Assembly: GCF_014384705.1 (NCBI RefSeq)
Contig: NZ_JACRSN010000026.1
Location: 1-32,875 of the forward strand
Source of the DNA: Yeguia hominis
GTDB lineage: Bacteria > Bacillota > Clostridia > Oscillospirales > Acutalibacteraceae
Length of the DNA stretch: 32,875 nucleotides
Direction: 5' to 3'
Below the pieces are notes generated by a model that worked only from the letters and a program-made list of their open reading frames with translations, had not been told where the DNA came from and did not search any database. The position numbers and the translations under genes are program-made. This document shows, in pieces, positions 1 to 7,576 of this stretch; positions within the stretch are counted from its first letter, which is position 1; every line of letters begins with the position of its first letter.

Positions 1-61
1 TCATGGCCTGAACATCCATTATTCTATCACTGTTGGCTAGTGCCCTGCTTAAGCTTGAATC

Positions 62-86
62 CCACCCGCCTAGCGGGTGGCTTTTT
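62..86 (+). terminator. Rho-independent terminator of an upstream gene outside the window
   Basis: An 8-bp stem (62-69 with 73-80) and a CTA loop are followed by CTTTTTG on the plus strand. No plus-strand gene precedes it in the window, so it probably ends a transcript that starts to the left. Confidence 0.6.
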
Positions 87-108
87 GTTCCGCGCAAAAG
101 CGCGGAAC
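87..108. repeat. 9-bp GC-rich inverted repeat
   Basis: GTTCCGCGC, an AAAA loop, then GCGCGGAAC directly follow the preceding terminator. There is no T tract after it. It may be a second hairpin of the same 3' end; its function is unknown. Confidence 0.5.
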
Positions 109-125
109 TGCCTCAAGGTGAGAAA

Positions 126-163
126 AAGAAGGCTGTTCTTTTGAAGAACAGCCTTCTTGCTTT
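126..163. terminator. Bidirectional terminator after msrAB
   Basis: A perfect 13-bp stem (128-140 with 144-156), extended by A/T pairs, has T-rich flanks on both strands. On the minus strand it lies about 30 bases after the msrAB stop codon and should end that operon. Confidence 0.75.
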
Positions 164-189
164 TTCGCTTGATGTGTATGCACCTGAAA

Positions 190-1302
190 TCATTTCTCAA
201 ACAGGTACAGGAGATACCCATACCCCTCGGCCTCCATTTTTTCATAGGGGACGAAGCGCAGGGCCGCACTGTTGATGCAGTAGCGCACGCCGTTTGGCGA
301 CTCCGGGTCGCCGGTAAACACATGACCGAGGTGGGAGTCTCCGGCGCGGCTGCGGACCTCGGTGCGGCGCATTCCGTGGCTCAGATCCTCTTTCTCCACC
401 ACGGCAGGGCTCTCAATGGGCTTTGTAAAGGCGGGCCAGCCGCAGCCGCTCTCGTACTTATCCGTGGAGGAAAAGAGCGGCTCGCCGGTGACGACATCCA
501 CATAGATGCCCTTTTCAAACTTGTCCCAGAGCTCGCCCGTGAAGGCGCGCTCCGTGCCGCTCTCCTGCGTGACGCGGTACTGCTCCGCCGTCAGCTTGTC
601 CCGGATGGACTCCGCTGCAGGCTTCTGATAGTCGCCCGGATCGATGCGCAGCCGGGAAAACAGCTCCATCTCCGCGCGCGGGATGTGGCAGTAGCCGTTC
701 GGGTTCTTTTCGAGGTAGTTCTGGTGGTACTCCTCGGCGGGATAGTAGTTCTTGAGCGGGCCGATCTCCACGAAGAACTTCCCGCTGCGTCCCCGCTCGA
801 TCTCCGCGATGCGCTCCACCGTCTCCTTCACGCTTTCGTTGGTGTAGTAGACGCCGGTCTGATACTGACTGCCCATGTCGTTGCCCTGCCGATTCTCCAC
901 CGTGGGGTCGATCACGTAGAAGTAGGCCAGCAGCAGCGCGTCGAGGCTCACCTGCTCGGGGTCGTATTCCACCCGCACAGTCTCCCGAAAGCCGGTCTCT
1001 CCCTTGCAGACGGTCTTGTAATCGGCGTCCGCTTCGCAGGTGCCGTTGGCATAGCCGCTCTCGGCGTCGATGACACCGGGGATGGACTGCATCAGGTGCT
1101 CCATGCCCCAGAAGCAGCCGCCTGCCAGATAGATGACGTTTTCCGTGGTATCCATATACATGCTTCCTTCACCGGACATATCAGAGGGCTGTTCGGTCAT
1201 TTCCTTCTCGTCCGTTTTCTGCGGCATATTTTTCTGCCCGGCAGTGCAGCCGCTCAGCAGCAGTACCGCGGTGAGCAGAAGCGGCAATACGCTCCGATAC
1301 AT
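190..1302 (-). CDS. msrAB: Methionine sulfoxide reductase MsrA-MsrB fusion, lipoprotein
   Basis: This enzyme reduces both the S and R forms of methionine sulfoxide in proteins. The 370-residue product starts with a lipoprotein signal peptide (hydrophobic residues 5-16, lipobox LSGC with Cys19), so it should act outside the membrane. The MsrA domain follows, with GCFW at 62-65 and catalytic Cys63. The C-terminal MsrB domain carries SGCGWPAF with a likely resolving Cys, and RYCINS with catalytic Cys342. I see no zinc-binding CXXC pair in MsrB. The order MsrA-MsrB and the membrane anchor recall Neisseria PilB and the pneumococcal surface MsrAB enzymes. The ATG at 1302 is chosen because GGAGG precedes it and the signal peptide begins there; a longer reading to 1416 runs back into the upstream gene. 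It is the last gene of the operon behind the TlpA-type lipoprotein, its probable electron donor. Confidence 0.95.
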   Translation of the reverse strand: MYRSVLPLLLTAVLLLSGCTAGQKNMPQKTDEKEMTEQPSDMSGEGSMYMDTTENVIYLAGGCFWGMEHLMQSIPGVIDAESGYANGTCEADADYKTVCKGETGFRETVRVEYDPEQVSLDALLLAYFYVIDPTVENRQGNDMGSQYQTGVYYTNESVKETVERIAEIERGRSGKFFVEIGPLKNYYPAEEYHQNYLEKNPNGYCHIPRAEMELFSRLRIDPGDYQKPAAESIRDKLTAEQYRVTQESGTERAFTGELWDKFEKGIYVDVVTGEPLFSSTDKYESGCGWPAFTKPIESPAVVEKEDLSHGMRRTEVRSRAGDSHLGHVFTGDPESPNGVRYCINSAALRFVPYEKMEAEGYGYLLYLFEK

Positions 1303-1339
1303 GGTGTATCCCTCCTTCCTGAGGAGATAAATCCGTTTG

Positions 1340-2296
1340 TCAAGCCATATCGGCGGCAAGAGCCTGGTCGATGAGCTTTTGCAGCGTCTCCGCCTGCTTC
1401 TTTTCCGTGATGGCACCTACGATGGGTTCACCCACGATATTGCCGTTGCGGTCAACCACATAGGTGGTGGGGTAGGCAAAGATGTTCGTGGTGAACTTGC
1501 CAGCCTCGCCGTCGGAAGCGAAATACACATTCGGATAGGTCGCGCCCTTCTTGGCCAGTACATCCTTTGCTTCGGAAATTGCCGCTTCGTCGCCGTCCAG
1601 CGTGAAGGTATTGACGCCGATGAGTGCGCCGCCCTTCTCCGCAAGCTCCTTGTTCAGCGCGTCCAGCTCGGCAAGCTCGCCCACGCAGGGGTTGCAGGTG
1701 GTGAACCAGAAATTCACTACGGTGACGGCGTTGCCGGAGAACAGATCGTCGCTCTTCACCGGGTTTCCATCCAGATCCTTGCCCTCAAAAGCAGGGAATT
1801 TCTGCATGCTGCCGTCATCAGGCGGCGCGGTCATGTCGCTGCCCGCGGGCACGCTCATAGCGCCATCCATAGATTCCTGTGCCGCCTCGGGGTACTTTTC
1901 CTCAATCATGGTCAGCTTGTTTTCAATCTCGCGGATCTTCTCCGCCGCCTCCTTAAGCAGCTTCAGCTCATCCTCCGTAAACTGATCTTTGGCACCTTCG
2001 ATGGTGTCCAGCAGGAACTCACCGTAGTTTTTGCCGTCCTCCTGCATGGTCATTCCCTTGTCGGCCGCCATAAAAACCTTTTCCCAAAGCGCTGTGTTCT
2101 CCGAGAGAATGGCATTTTCCTGCGCCATCAGCTCCTTGTGCATGGCAACCGCTTCCTCGGCATTCTTCGGTTCGCTGCTCATTCCGTCCATTTTATCTCC
2201 GCCCTTTGTGCTGCAGGCCGCCAGAGAGAGCACCATCAGTGCAATAAGCAGCAGTGCCAGCAATCTGCTGGTAGTATTCGTCCTATTCATCTTCAT
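1340..2296 (-). CDS. TlpA/ResA-type thioredoxin-like lipoprotein
   Basis: This is a secreted thioredoxin-fold protein of 318 residues. A lipoprotein signal ends at LAAC (Cys28). A helical, charged linker spans about 40-165, and a redoxin domain about 166-310 carries FWFTTCNPC with redox cysteines C201 and C204. Proteins of this family pass electrons to outer-face disulfides or reductases. Here the neighbour is msrAB, 37 bases downstream, so reduction of the MsrA/MsrB domains is the natural role (inference from context). The helical linker is longer than in a minimal TlpA and may act as a spacer or dimerisation segment. The start at 2296 has GGAGG about 11 bases upstream; an ATG at 2290 is the alternative. 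The gene begins 5 bases after the stop of the polyferredoxin gene, so the two are co-transcribed. Confidence 0.9.
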   Translation of the reverse strand: MKMNRTNTTSRLLALLLIALMVLSLAACSTKGGDKMDGMSSEPKNAEEAVAMHKELMAQENAILSENTALWEKVFMAADKGMTMQEDGKNYGEFLLDTIEGAKDQFTEDELKLLKEAAEKIREIENKLTMIEEKYPEAAQESMDGAMSVPAGSDMTAPPDDGSMQKFPAFEGKDLDGNPVKSDDLFSGNAVTVVNFWFTTCNPCVGELAELDALNKELAEKGGALIGVNTFTLDGDEAAISEAKDVLAKKGATYPNVYFASDGEAGKFTTNIFAYPTTYVVDRNGNIVGEPIVGAITEKKQAETLQKLIDQALAADMA

Positions 2297-2301
2297 TTGT
2301 T

Positions 2302-3207
2302 TTATTCCTCCTTGTTATTGTTGTTTGTCTGCAGCGTTTCCGCTGCTTTTGCCTTATCTTTACCGTCACCAAAGCCGTAGCGGAAGCACACGGCGTTTGT
2401 GGGACAGGCGCGTATGCACATCCCACAGCGGATGCACTCGGTGTGGTTGGGCGTCTTTGTCACATCCACATCCATCTTGCAGGCTTTGGCGCATTTCCCG
2501 CAGGAGACGCACTTGTTTTTATCCACCTTCATTTGGAAGAGGGACACCCTGTTAAACAGCGCATAGAACGCCCCCAGCGGACAGAGCCACTTGCAGAAGG
2601 GACGGTAGAACACCACGCTCAGCACTACCACCGCCAGCAAAACGCCGAATTTCCATGTAAAAAGAGTGCCGAGCGCTTCCCGGATGCCGGAGTTGGCAAG
2701 GGACAGCGGGATGGCCCCCTCCAGCACGCCCTGCGGACAGAGGTATTTGCAGAAGAAGGGATCGCCCATGCCCACATCGTTCACAAGGAACGCCGGCAGC
2801 AGGAAGACCATCACCAACAGAATGGCGTACTTGAGGTATCGCAGCGGCTTCAGTCTCTTTGTGGAAAGCTTCTTCGTGGGGATTTTGTGCAGCAGCTCTT
2901 GAAACCAGCCAAAGGGGCACAGAAAGCCGCAGATGAAGCGTCCCAGCAGGACTCCCAGCAGGATGAGAAATCCCGTGATATAATAAGAGAAGCTGAACTT
3001 TGACGAGCCTACCACCGCCTGAAACGCCCCGATAGGACAGGCGCCCGATGCCGCAGGGCAAGAATAACAGTTCAGCCCCGGTACGCAGACGGTCTTCCCC
3101 GCGCCCTGATACAGTTCGCCCTTGAGAAAATTCGGCAAGTGCAGGTTGGTCAATAACGTTGACCCCGCCTGGATCCAGCCTCGGAGGCGGGACATGGTCT
3201 GTGACAT
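2302..3207 (-). CDS. NapH-like polyferredoxin membrane protein (4Fe-4S)
   Basis: This 301-residue integral membrane protein belongs to the NapH/NosR/COG0348 group, which moves electrons across or along the membrane. Cysteine clusters run from the N terminus: C41, C47, C50, C57; then three CxxxCP motifs (C93/C97, C153/C157, C205/C209), each next to hydrophobic helices; then two classical CxxCxxCxxxC ferredoxin motifs at 233-243 and 258-268 on the cytoplasmic tail. The start is set at the ATG at 3207, which has AGAGG 9 bases upstream. A GTG at 3237 is possible, but it lies inside the preceding small gene and has a badly spaced site. Position between a CXXC peptide and the TlpA/MsrAB lipoproteins suggests it supplies cytoplasmic electrons to that chain, in the place usually taken by CcdA/DsbD (inference). 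Confidence 0.88.
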   Translation of the reverse strand: MSQTMSRLRGWIQAGSTLLTNLHLPNFLKGELYQGAGKTVCVPGLNCYSCPAASGACPIGAFQAVVGSSKFSFSYYITGFLILLGVLLGRFICGFLCPFGWFQELLHKIPTKKLSTKRLKPLRYLKYAILLVMVFLLPAFLVNDVGMGDPFFCKYLCPQGVLEGAIPLSLANSGIREALGTLFTWKFGVLLAVVVLSVVFYRPFCKWLCPLGAFYALFNRVSLFQMKVDKNKCVSCGKCAKACKMDVDVTKTPNHTECIRCGMCIRACPTNAVCFRYGFGDGKDKAKAAETLQTNNNNKEE

Positions 3208-3220
3208 GCTTGAAAACCTC

Positions 3221-3373
3221 TTACCCAATGCCCACACACTCCAGACACAGCTTAATCGCCTTGCTCAGCACGGCGGTCGCCTCGCCTCGCCATATGCCGA
3301 AGCACAGCATGGCGATTCCTGCAACCAGCAGCACAGCCTGCGCCGCCGCCTTTTTTACATGGCTCAATTCCAT
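3221..3373 (-). CDS. CD1871A-like small CXXC membrane peptide
   Basis: This 50-residue reading frame is easily missed. It starts MELSHVKKAA, has one hydrophobic segment (about 13-27, ending FGIWRGE), and ends CLECVGIG with a CXXC pair at 43-46. A purine-rich AAGGG site precedes the ATG. Its stop is 13 bases before the start of the polyferredoxin gene. The length, the GIWRGE segment and the C-terminal CLECxGIG match my memory of the CD1871A family of CXXC peptides, which sit directly upstream of such polyferredoxins. The function is unknown. The CXXC could dock with or be reduced by the polyferredoxin, or act as a small cofactor-binding subunit. It is the first gene of the operon. Confidence 0.78.
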   Translation of the reverse strand: MELSHVKKAAAQAVLLVAGIAMLCFGIWRGEATAVLSKAIKLCLECVGIG

Positions 3374-3397
3374 CACCCTTTCCGTTTTTCTGTCACT

Positions 3398-3472
3398 ATC
3401 ATAGCGCGGGAGAGTTAAAGTCCCTGTTAAGAACGAAAAATTAACGCAAACCTTATCTGTATTTGCTATAAT
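3398..3472. promoter_or_regulatory. Divergent promoters with GTTAA direct repeats
   Basis: A plus-strand -10 TATAAT lies at 3467-3472, about 40 bases before the response regulator. A minus-strand -10 TATGAT lies at 3403-3398 for the CXXC/polyferredoxin/MsrAB operon. Between them GTTAA occurs at 3414-3418 and 3426-3430, and ATTAA at 3440-3444, spaced 12 and 14 bases on the same side. Such tandem repeats are typical sites for OmpR-family regulators. Control of both promoters by the adjacent response regulator is inferred. Confidence 0.5.
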
Positions 3473-3510
3473 TAAGGCAACATGAAAATGAAGAAAAAAG
3501 GAGGGCTCTC

Positions 3511-4188
3511 ATGCACCTTTTAGTAATTGAAGATGAACGCGCCCTGTGCGAAACCATCGTCCGCAGCCTGCGGCGCCTGGCCTACAGCGTGGACTACTGC
3601 TACGACGGGGAGAAGGCTCTGGAACTGCTGGGCGTGGAACGCTACGATCTGGTACTTCTCGACCTGAACCTGCCAGGGAAGGACGGTATGACGGTGCTGC
3701 GGACCCTGCGGCAGACCGACCGTGAGACGCGGGTGCTGATCCTCTCCGCCCGCAGCGAGGTGGAGGATAAGGTGGAGGGGCTGGACGCGGGCGCCAACGA
3801 TTATCTGGCAAAGCCCTTTCATCTGGCGGAGCTGGAGGCCCGCATCCGCAGTCTGACCCTGCGGCAGTTTACTCAGCAGGACGTGCTACTAACCTGCGGC
3901 AACCTGCGCTTCGACACCCGTTCCCGCACCGCCGCCGTCAACGGGCAGGCCTTGACGCTGACCCGCAAGGAGACGGGTATTCTGGAATATTTGATGGTGC
4001 ATCAGGGCCGGCCAGTGAGTCAGGAGGAGCTGATGGATCATGTCTGGGACAACAGCGTGGACAGCTTCAGCAACTCCATCCGGGTCCACATCTCCGCCCT
4101 GCGCAAAAAGCTGCGCGCCGCGCTGGGCTACGATCCCATCCGCAACCGCATCGGCGAAGGCTATCTGATGGGAGGCGATGAGGCGTGA
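3511..4188 (+). CDS. OmpR-family response regulator
   Basis: This 225-residue two-component regulator has a receiver domain at 1-115, with acidic pocket E7-D8, phosphoacceptor Asp51 (LLDLNLPG) and Lys101 (LAKPF). A winged-helix DNA-binding domain at about 125-222 contains LTRKETGILEYLM and SIRVHISALRKKL. GGAGG lies 8 bases before the ATG. The last codons overlap the kinase start (GTGA), so the two are translationally coupled. The gene diverges from the MsrAB operon, with shared repeats between them, so that operon is the best candidate target. The signal is unknown. Confidence 0.93.
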   Translation: MHLLVIEDERALCETIVRSLRRLAYSVDYCYDGEKALELLGVERYDLVLLDLNLPGKDGMTVLRTLRQTDRETRVLILSARSEVEDKVEGLDAGANDYLAKPFHLAELEARIRSLTLRQFTQQDVLLTCGNLRFDTRSRTAAVNGQALTLTRKETGILEYLMVHQGRPVSQEELMDHVWDNSVDSFSNSIRVHISALRKKLRAALGYDPIRNRIGEGYLMGGDEA

Positions 4189-5321
4189 GAAAGATTTCCC
4201 TGCAGTGGCGCATCACGCTGATGACTGTTCTGCTCATCGGCGTCACCTGCGTGGCCATGAATCTGCTGCTCTGTTCATCCGGCGTGTATTATATGGACAA
4301 AATTGCGGACGCTTTGCAGGGCAGCGGCAATGTGATCCTGAATGAGGAAAGCACGGCGAGCTTTGACCCGCAGCTCGTCGCGCCCAGCGAGGAGCTGACC
4401 ATCGTTGTCGATGGGGCGCAGGGACGCTTCCGCACCACCAACTGGTATATCACGGCTGTGGTGACACTGCTCAGCGGCATTCTGGCCTATTTCGTCAGCG
4501 GACGCGCCCTCAAGCCCCTGCGCAGCTTCGCCTCTCAGGTGGAGAAGGTGCAGCTGAACAATCTTGCCGATATGCGGATCAATGAAGATGTTATTCCGGA
4601 GTTCCGGCAGCTCAGTCACTCCTTCAACCAGATGCTGGAGCGGCTGAATAACGCCTTTTCCGCCCAGCGGCAGTTCACCGGCAATGCCGCCCACGAGCTG
4701 CGCACGCCGCTTGCACTGATGCAGGCGCAGCTGGAACTGTTTTCCGCAGAGCATCCCGACGTGCTGCCGGAGACGGCAGAGTTCCTCACCCTTCTGCGGG
4801 AGCAGACGGAGCGGCTGACCCAGATGACCAAGACTCTCCTGGAGATGAGTAATCTGCAGCAGGTGGCGCGGAACGAACAGATTCAGCTTGCTCCCATGAT
4901 TGAGGAGATCTTCACGGATCTTGCGCCGCTGGTGGACAAGCGCGACATCACGCTGGAGACGTATGGCGACGCTACTCTGACCGGAAGCGACGCGCTGATC
5001 TACCGGCTGCTCTTCAACCTGACAGAAAACGCCGTCAAGTACAACCGCCCCGGCGGTTCGGTGCGGGTCACGGTCGCGCAGGAGCCGGAAAAGCTTCTGA
5101 TCCGTGTTTCCGACACCGGCTGCGGCATCCCGGAGGAGTATCAGCGCAGTATCTTCCAGCCCTTCTTCCGCATAGACAAGTCCCGCAGCCGCGAGTACGG
5201 CGGTGCGGGGCTGGGGCTCTCGCTGGTGTGGGAGATTGCCAACCTCCACGGCGGTTCCGTTTGGGTGGAGGAAAGCTCGGAAAACGGCACTGTCATTGCG
5301 GTAGAACTGCCGGTACAGTGA
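4185..5321 (+). CDS. Membrane sensor histidine kinase
   Basis: This 378-residue kinase starts with GTG, overlapping the regulator stop by 4 bases. Two transmembrane segments (about 10-32 and 87-106) enclose a short external loop of roughly 55 residues. A HAMP region follows (about 107-155). The HisKA domain has H-box NAAHELRTPL with phosphorylated His170. The ATPase domain has N-box NLTENAVKYN (about 278-287), G1 box DTGCGIP (310-316) and G2 box GGAGLGLSL. The small sensor loop has no cysteine pair, so direct thiol sensing there is unlikely. It is the cognate partner of the adjacent regulator and probably senses an envelope or redox-related stress (inference from the divergent MsrAB operon). 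Confidence 0.92.
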   Translation: MRKISLQWRITLMTVLLIGVTCVAMNLLLCSSGVYYMDKIADALQGSGNVILNEESTASFDPQLVAPSEELTIVVDGAQGRFRTTNWYITAVVTLLSGILAYFVSGRALKPLRSFASQVEKVQLNNLADMRINEDVIPEFRQLSHSFNQMLERLNNAFSAQRQFTGNAAHELRTPLALMQAQLELFSAEHPDVLPETAEFLTLLREQTERLTQMTKTLLEMSNLQQVARNEQIQLAPMIEEIFTDLAPLVDKRDITLETYGDATLTGSDALIYRLLFNLTENAVKYNRPGGSVRVTVAQEPEKLLIRVSDTGCGIPEEYQRSIFQPFFRIDKSRSREYGGAGLGLSLVWEIANLHGGSVWVEESSENGTVIAVELPVQ

Positions 5322-5351
5322 AGCTGTATCTCACTGCAATTAATCTGCGCA

Positions 5352-5385
5352 GCGGGAGCGCCCTTCGGGCCACTCCCGCCTTATC
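5352..5385 (+). terminator. Possible terminator after the histidine kinase
   Basis: GCGGGAG (5352-5358) pairs with CTCCCGC (5373-5379), with a GC-rich TTCG-containing loop and then TTATCTT. The T tract is poor, so termination may be partial. Confidence 0.4.
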
Positions 5386-5396
5386 TTAAAAGAGGC

Positions 5397-6035
5397 ATGA
5401 GCAAGGAGCAATATATTGAGTTTCCGGAGGAATATACCCGCCGGGAACTGAATACCCGCTATCGGGAGATCCCGCTGAAGGACACGACCTCACGCCTTTT
5501 ACGCAAATATTTCAATGCGATGGCAACCTCTACGGCATTATCCCGCTGCACAAGGCGAAGGAGATCATCTTCTCCCTCAGCCCGAAGCTGGTAACGGAAG
5601 ACGAATTTCTTGCCTTTGCGGAAATTGCCCGTCATGAGTGCGAGGACTACTACATTCTGGGCGGGGATGAGCTTTACACGGATGCCAAGCATACAAAGCT
5701 CCTTATCTTGCCGATTCCTTGATGACCGATATGACGGAGGATGACAAAGCTCTTGCCGCCGCATAGAAGCTATGCCGGAAAGGTTTCTTCGCTTTCCGAC
5801 CAAGTACGAGATCCATCCGTACCGCATCATGGAGGATTTTATTGATCAGCTTTCTCCCGGAAAAGCGCAGAAGGAACTTGCCTGCGCTATCCGGGGAAAA
5901 GGCGCATTCCGCCGGTTCAAGCAGTCTGTACGCTTTCACGGGCTGGAACGGCGTTGGTATGACTATCTGGCGGAGGCGTACCAGGAGCTTGCGATCCGCT
6001 GATGCGAGGAAGAAGGATTGGAGTATACAGAATGA
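5397..6035 (+). pseudogene. UPF0158-family gene, broken by frameshifts and a nonsense codon
   Basis: Reading across frames recovers one protein that begins MSKEQYIEFPEEYTRRELN and ends in a recognisable UPF0158 C terminus (FLRFPTKYEIHPYRIMEDF, GKGAFRRFKQSVRFHGLERRWYDY). The first frame is lost near 5522, where one base appears missing before AACCTCTACGG. The frame is lost again near 5702 and near 5763. A TGA at 6000-6002 stands where the family usually has Trp before CEEEG; the frame then continues to a second TGA at 6033-6035. Three shifts plus a nonsense codon make this a decayed gene. UPF0158 proteins have no established function. Confidence 0.75.
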
Positions 6036-6063
6036 AAGAGACTATCCTTTTGCCTCACTGCAA

Positions 6064-6777
6064 TTATTCTTCCTTCAGTCTGCCGTCCACCGTTACGGTA
6101 ACGACCTGCCACGGGATAAACTTCCCGCTCTGCCGGAGCGCCTTTTTCGCCGCCAGCTCCAGCCCGCCGCAGCAGGGAACCTCCATGCGCACGACGGTGA
6201 CGCTCTTAATGTCGTTGCCGCGGATAATCTCCGTCAGTTTTTCGGAATAGTCCACGCTGTCCAGCTTGGGGCAGCCAACAAGGGTGATGTGTCCCTTGAT
6301 GAATCGCTCGTGGAAGGCAGCGTAAGCATAGGCAGTGCAGTCGGCAGCAATAAGCAGTCGCGCGCCGTCAAAATACGGAGCGGTCACCGGCACCAGCTTG
6401 ATCTGCACCGGCCACTGGGAAAATCTGCTTACCCGTTCGGTGCGGGGCGGCTCTTTATTGATCTCCTCTGCTCGCCGGATATTCCTCGACTGACTGCCGG
6501 GGCAGCCACAGGGCAGGGTCATGCCCTCCTTCTGCATCTTTCGTTGTTTATTTTCCATGACGGCCTTTTCGTCATAGGCAGCAGCCTCCCGCTCCACAAA
6601 GGTGATGGCTCCAATGGGACAGACAGGCAAACAATCTCCCAATCCATCGCAGTAATCGTCCCGCATGAGCTGCGCCCTGCCTTCTACCATTGCGATAGCG
6701 CCCTCGTGGCAGGCTGCAGCACAGGCGCCGCAGCCGTTGCACTTTTCTCTATCAATCTGAATCATTTTCCGGATCAT
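6064..6777 (-). CDS. Ferredoxin-type 4Fe-4S protein with cysteine-rich C-terminal domain
   Basis: This 237-residue cytoplasmic iron-sulfur protein has an N-terminal CNGCGACAAACHEG motif (about 14-26) and a second cluster motif CDGLGDCLPVCPIG (about 43-56). A linker contains CGCPG, and a conserved-looking C-terminal domain has LLIAADCTAYAYAAFH, LVGCPKLD and EVPCCGGL. I recognise the family as ferredoxin-like proteins of anaerobes often found near Crp-type regulators and hybrid cluster protein genes, but no enzymatic reaction is established. The cysteines in the C-terminal half could bind a further cluster or metal. The first ATG at 6777 has GGAG 9 bases upstream. It is divergent from the Crp-family gene and probably under its control (inference). 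Confidence 0.82.
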   Translation of the reverse strand: MIRKMIQIDREKCNGCGACAAACHEGAIAMVEGRAQLMRDDYCDGLGDCLPVCPIGAITFVEREAAAYDEKAVMENKQRKMQKEGMTLPCGCPGSQSRNIRRAEEINKEPPRTERVSRFSQWPVQIKLVPVTAPYFDGARLLIAADCTAYAYAAFHERFIKGHITLVGCPKLDSVDYSEKLTEIIRGNDIKSVTVVRMEVPCCGGLELAAKKALRQSGKFIPWQVVTVTVDGRLKEE

Positions 6778-6803
6778 TTTTATCTTCTCCTTGCTGTATT
6801 ATC

Positions 6804-6861
6804 TTGACTTTGCGATTCCATTCTACTACCATTATTTATGAAAAGCTGTTGGTATGCCAAC
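6804..6861 (+). promoter_or_regulatory. Promoter and palindromic operator of the Crp-family gene
   Basis: TTGACT (6804-6809), a 17-base spacer and TACCAT (6827-6832) form a fair sigma-A promoter. An inverted repeat GTTGG-TATG-CCAAC at 6848-6861 lies just after the expected transcription start and before the ribosome binding site. A site there would repress, which suggests autoregulation by the encoded Crp-Fnr protein (inference). Confidence 0.5.
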
Positions 6862-6876
6862 TCGGAGGCGAAAAAC

Positions 6877-7542
6877 ATGCAGATTAATCTGGCAAACACT
6901 CTGCTCTTTCGCGGAATGGAGCCGTCGGACATCGACGAAATGCTCGGCTGTCTTCTGGCAAAGGAGCGCACTTACAAAAAAGGTGAAATCATCTTTCCAG
7001 AGGGCTCACCAACAGAGCAGATCGGCGTGGTTCTCACCGGCAGGGTCGTGATCGAGCTGGGAGATGTCTGGGGAAACAACAGCGTGCTCAGCAGCATTGG
7101 CCCAGGCGGGGTCTTTGCGGAAGCATATGCCTGCGTACCGGGGGAGCCGCTCATGGTCAATGTGACCGCGGCTGAGGATACCGAGGCACTGCTGCTGAAT
7201 ATCAAGCGGGTGCTGGAGCCCTGTTCCAAAGTCTGTCCGTACCATGTACGGCTCGTGCAGAATCTGCTGGCCCTGTGTGCAGGGAAAAATCTGCAGCTTT
7301 CCCGCCGTGTGCTGCACACCGGCCCAAAATCTATTCGGAAGAGACTGCTCTCCTTTTTTTCGGAGTGCATCAAGCGCACCGGCAGCTATTCCTTCGATAT
7401 CCCCTACAACCGCCAGCAGCTGGCGGATTATCTCAGCGTGGAGCGCAGCGCACTTTCCAACGAGTTGTCCATCATGCAGCGGGACGGACTGATTCGGTAT
7501 GAGAAAAACCATTTTGATGTTATGGAGCAAATCGAGGACTGA
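6877..7542 (+). CDS. Crp/Fnr-family transcriptional regulator
   Basis: This 221-residue regulator has a cyclic-nucleotide-binding-type beta-barrel at about 10-120 (IIFPEGSPTEQIGVVLTGRV), a dimer helix, and a C-terminal winged helix (about 145-215; RQQLADYLSVERSALSNELS). Cysteines occur at VLEPCSKVCPYH and LLALCAGK; they could bind a redox cofactor, but this is not the N-terminal cysteine set of true Fnr. The ATG at 6877 is preferred over an in-frame ATG at 6838 because GGAGG lies at 6864-6868. Its divergent partner is the ferredoxin-type protein at 6064-6777, the likeliest target. The effector is unknown; nitrosative or redox stress would fit regulators of this neighbourhood. Confidence 0.88.
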   Translation: MQINLANTLLFRGMEPSDIDEMLGCLLAKERTYKKGEIIFPEGSPTEQIGVVLTGRVVIELGDVWGNNSVLSSIGPGGVFAEAYACVPGEPLMVNVTAAEDTEALLLNIKRVLEPCSKVCPYHVRLVQNLLALCAGKNLQLSRRVLHTGPKSIRKRLLSFFSECIKRTGSYSFDIPYNRQQLADYLSVERSALSNELSIMQRDGLIRYEKNHFDVMEQIED

Positions 7543-7576
7543 CATAAGGAAACCGCGTATGCAAAGGAGGCCGCCG

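Noticed and set aside
1..60. tRNA gene or attachment site at the left edge
   Set aside because: No cloverleaf or CCA end could be formed; the sequence before the first hairpin shows nothing definite.
157..1374. A 405-codon plus-strand reading frame opposite msrAB
   Set aside because: It is antisense to a gene with clear MsrA and MsrB motifs, and has no RBS or family resemblance.
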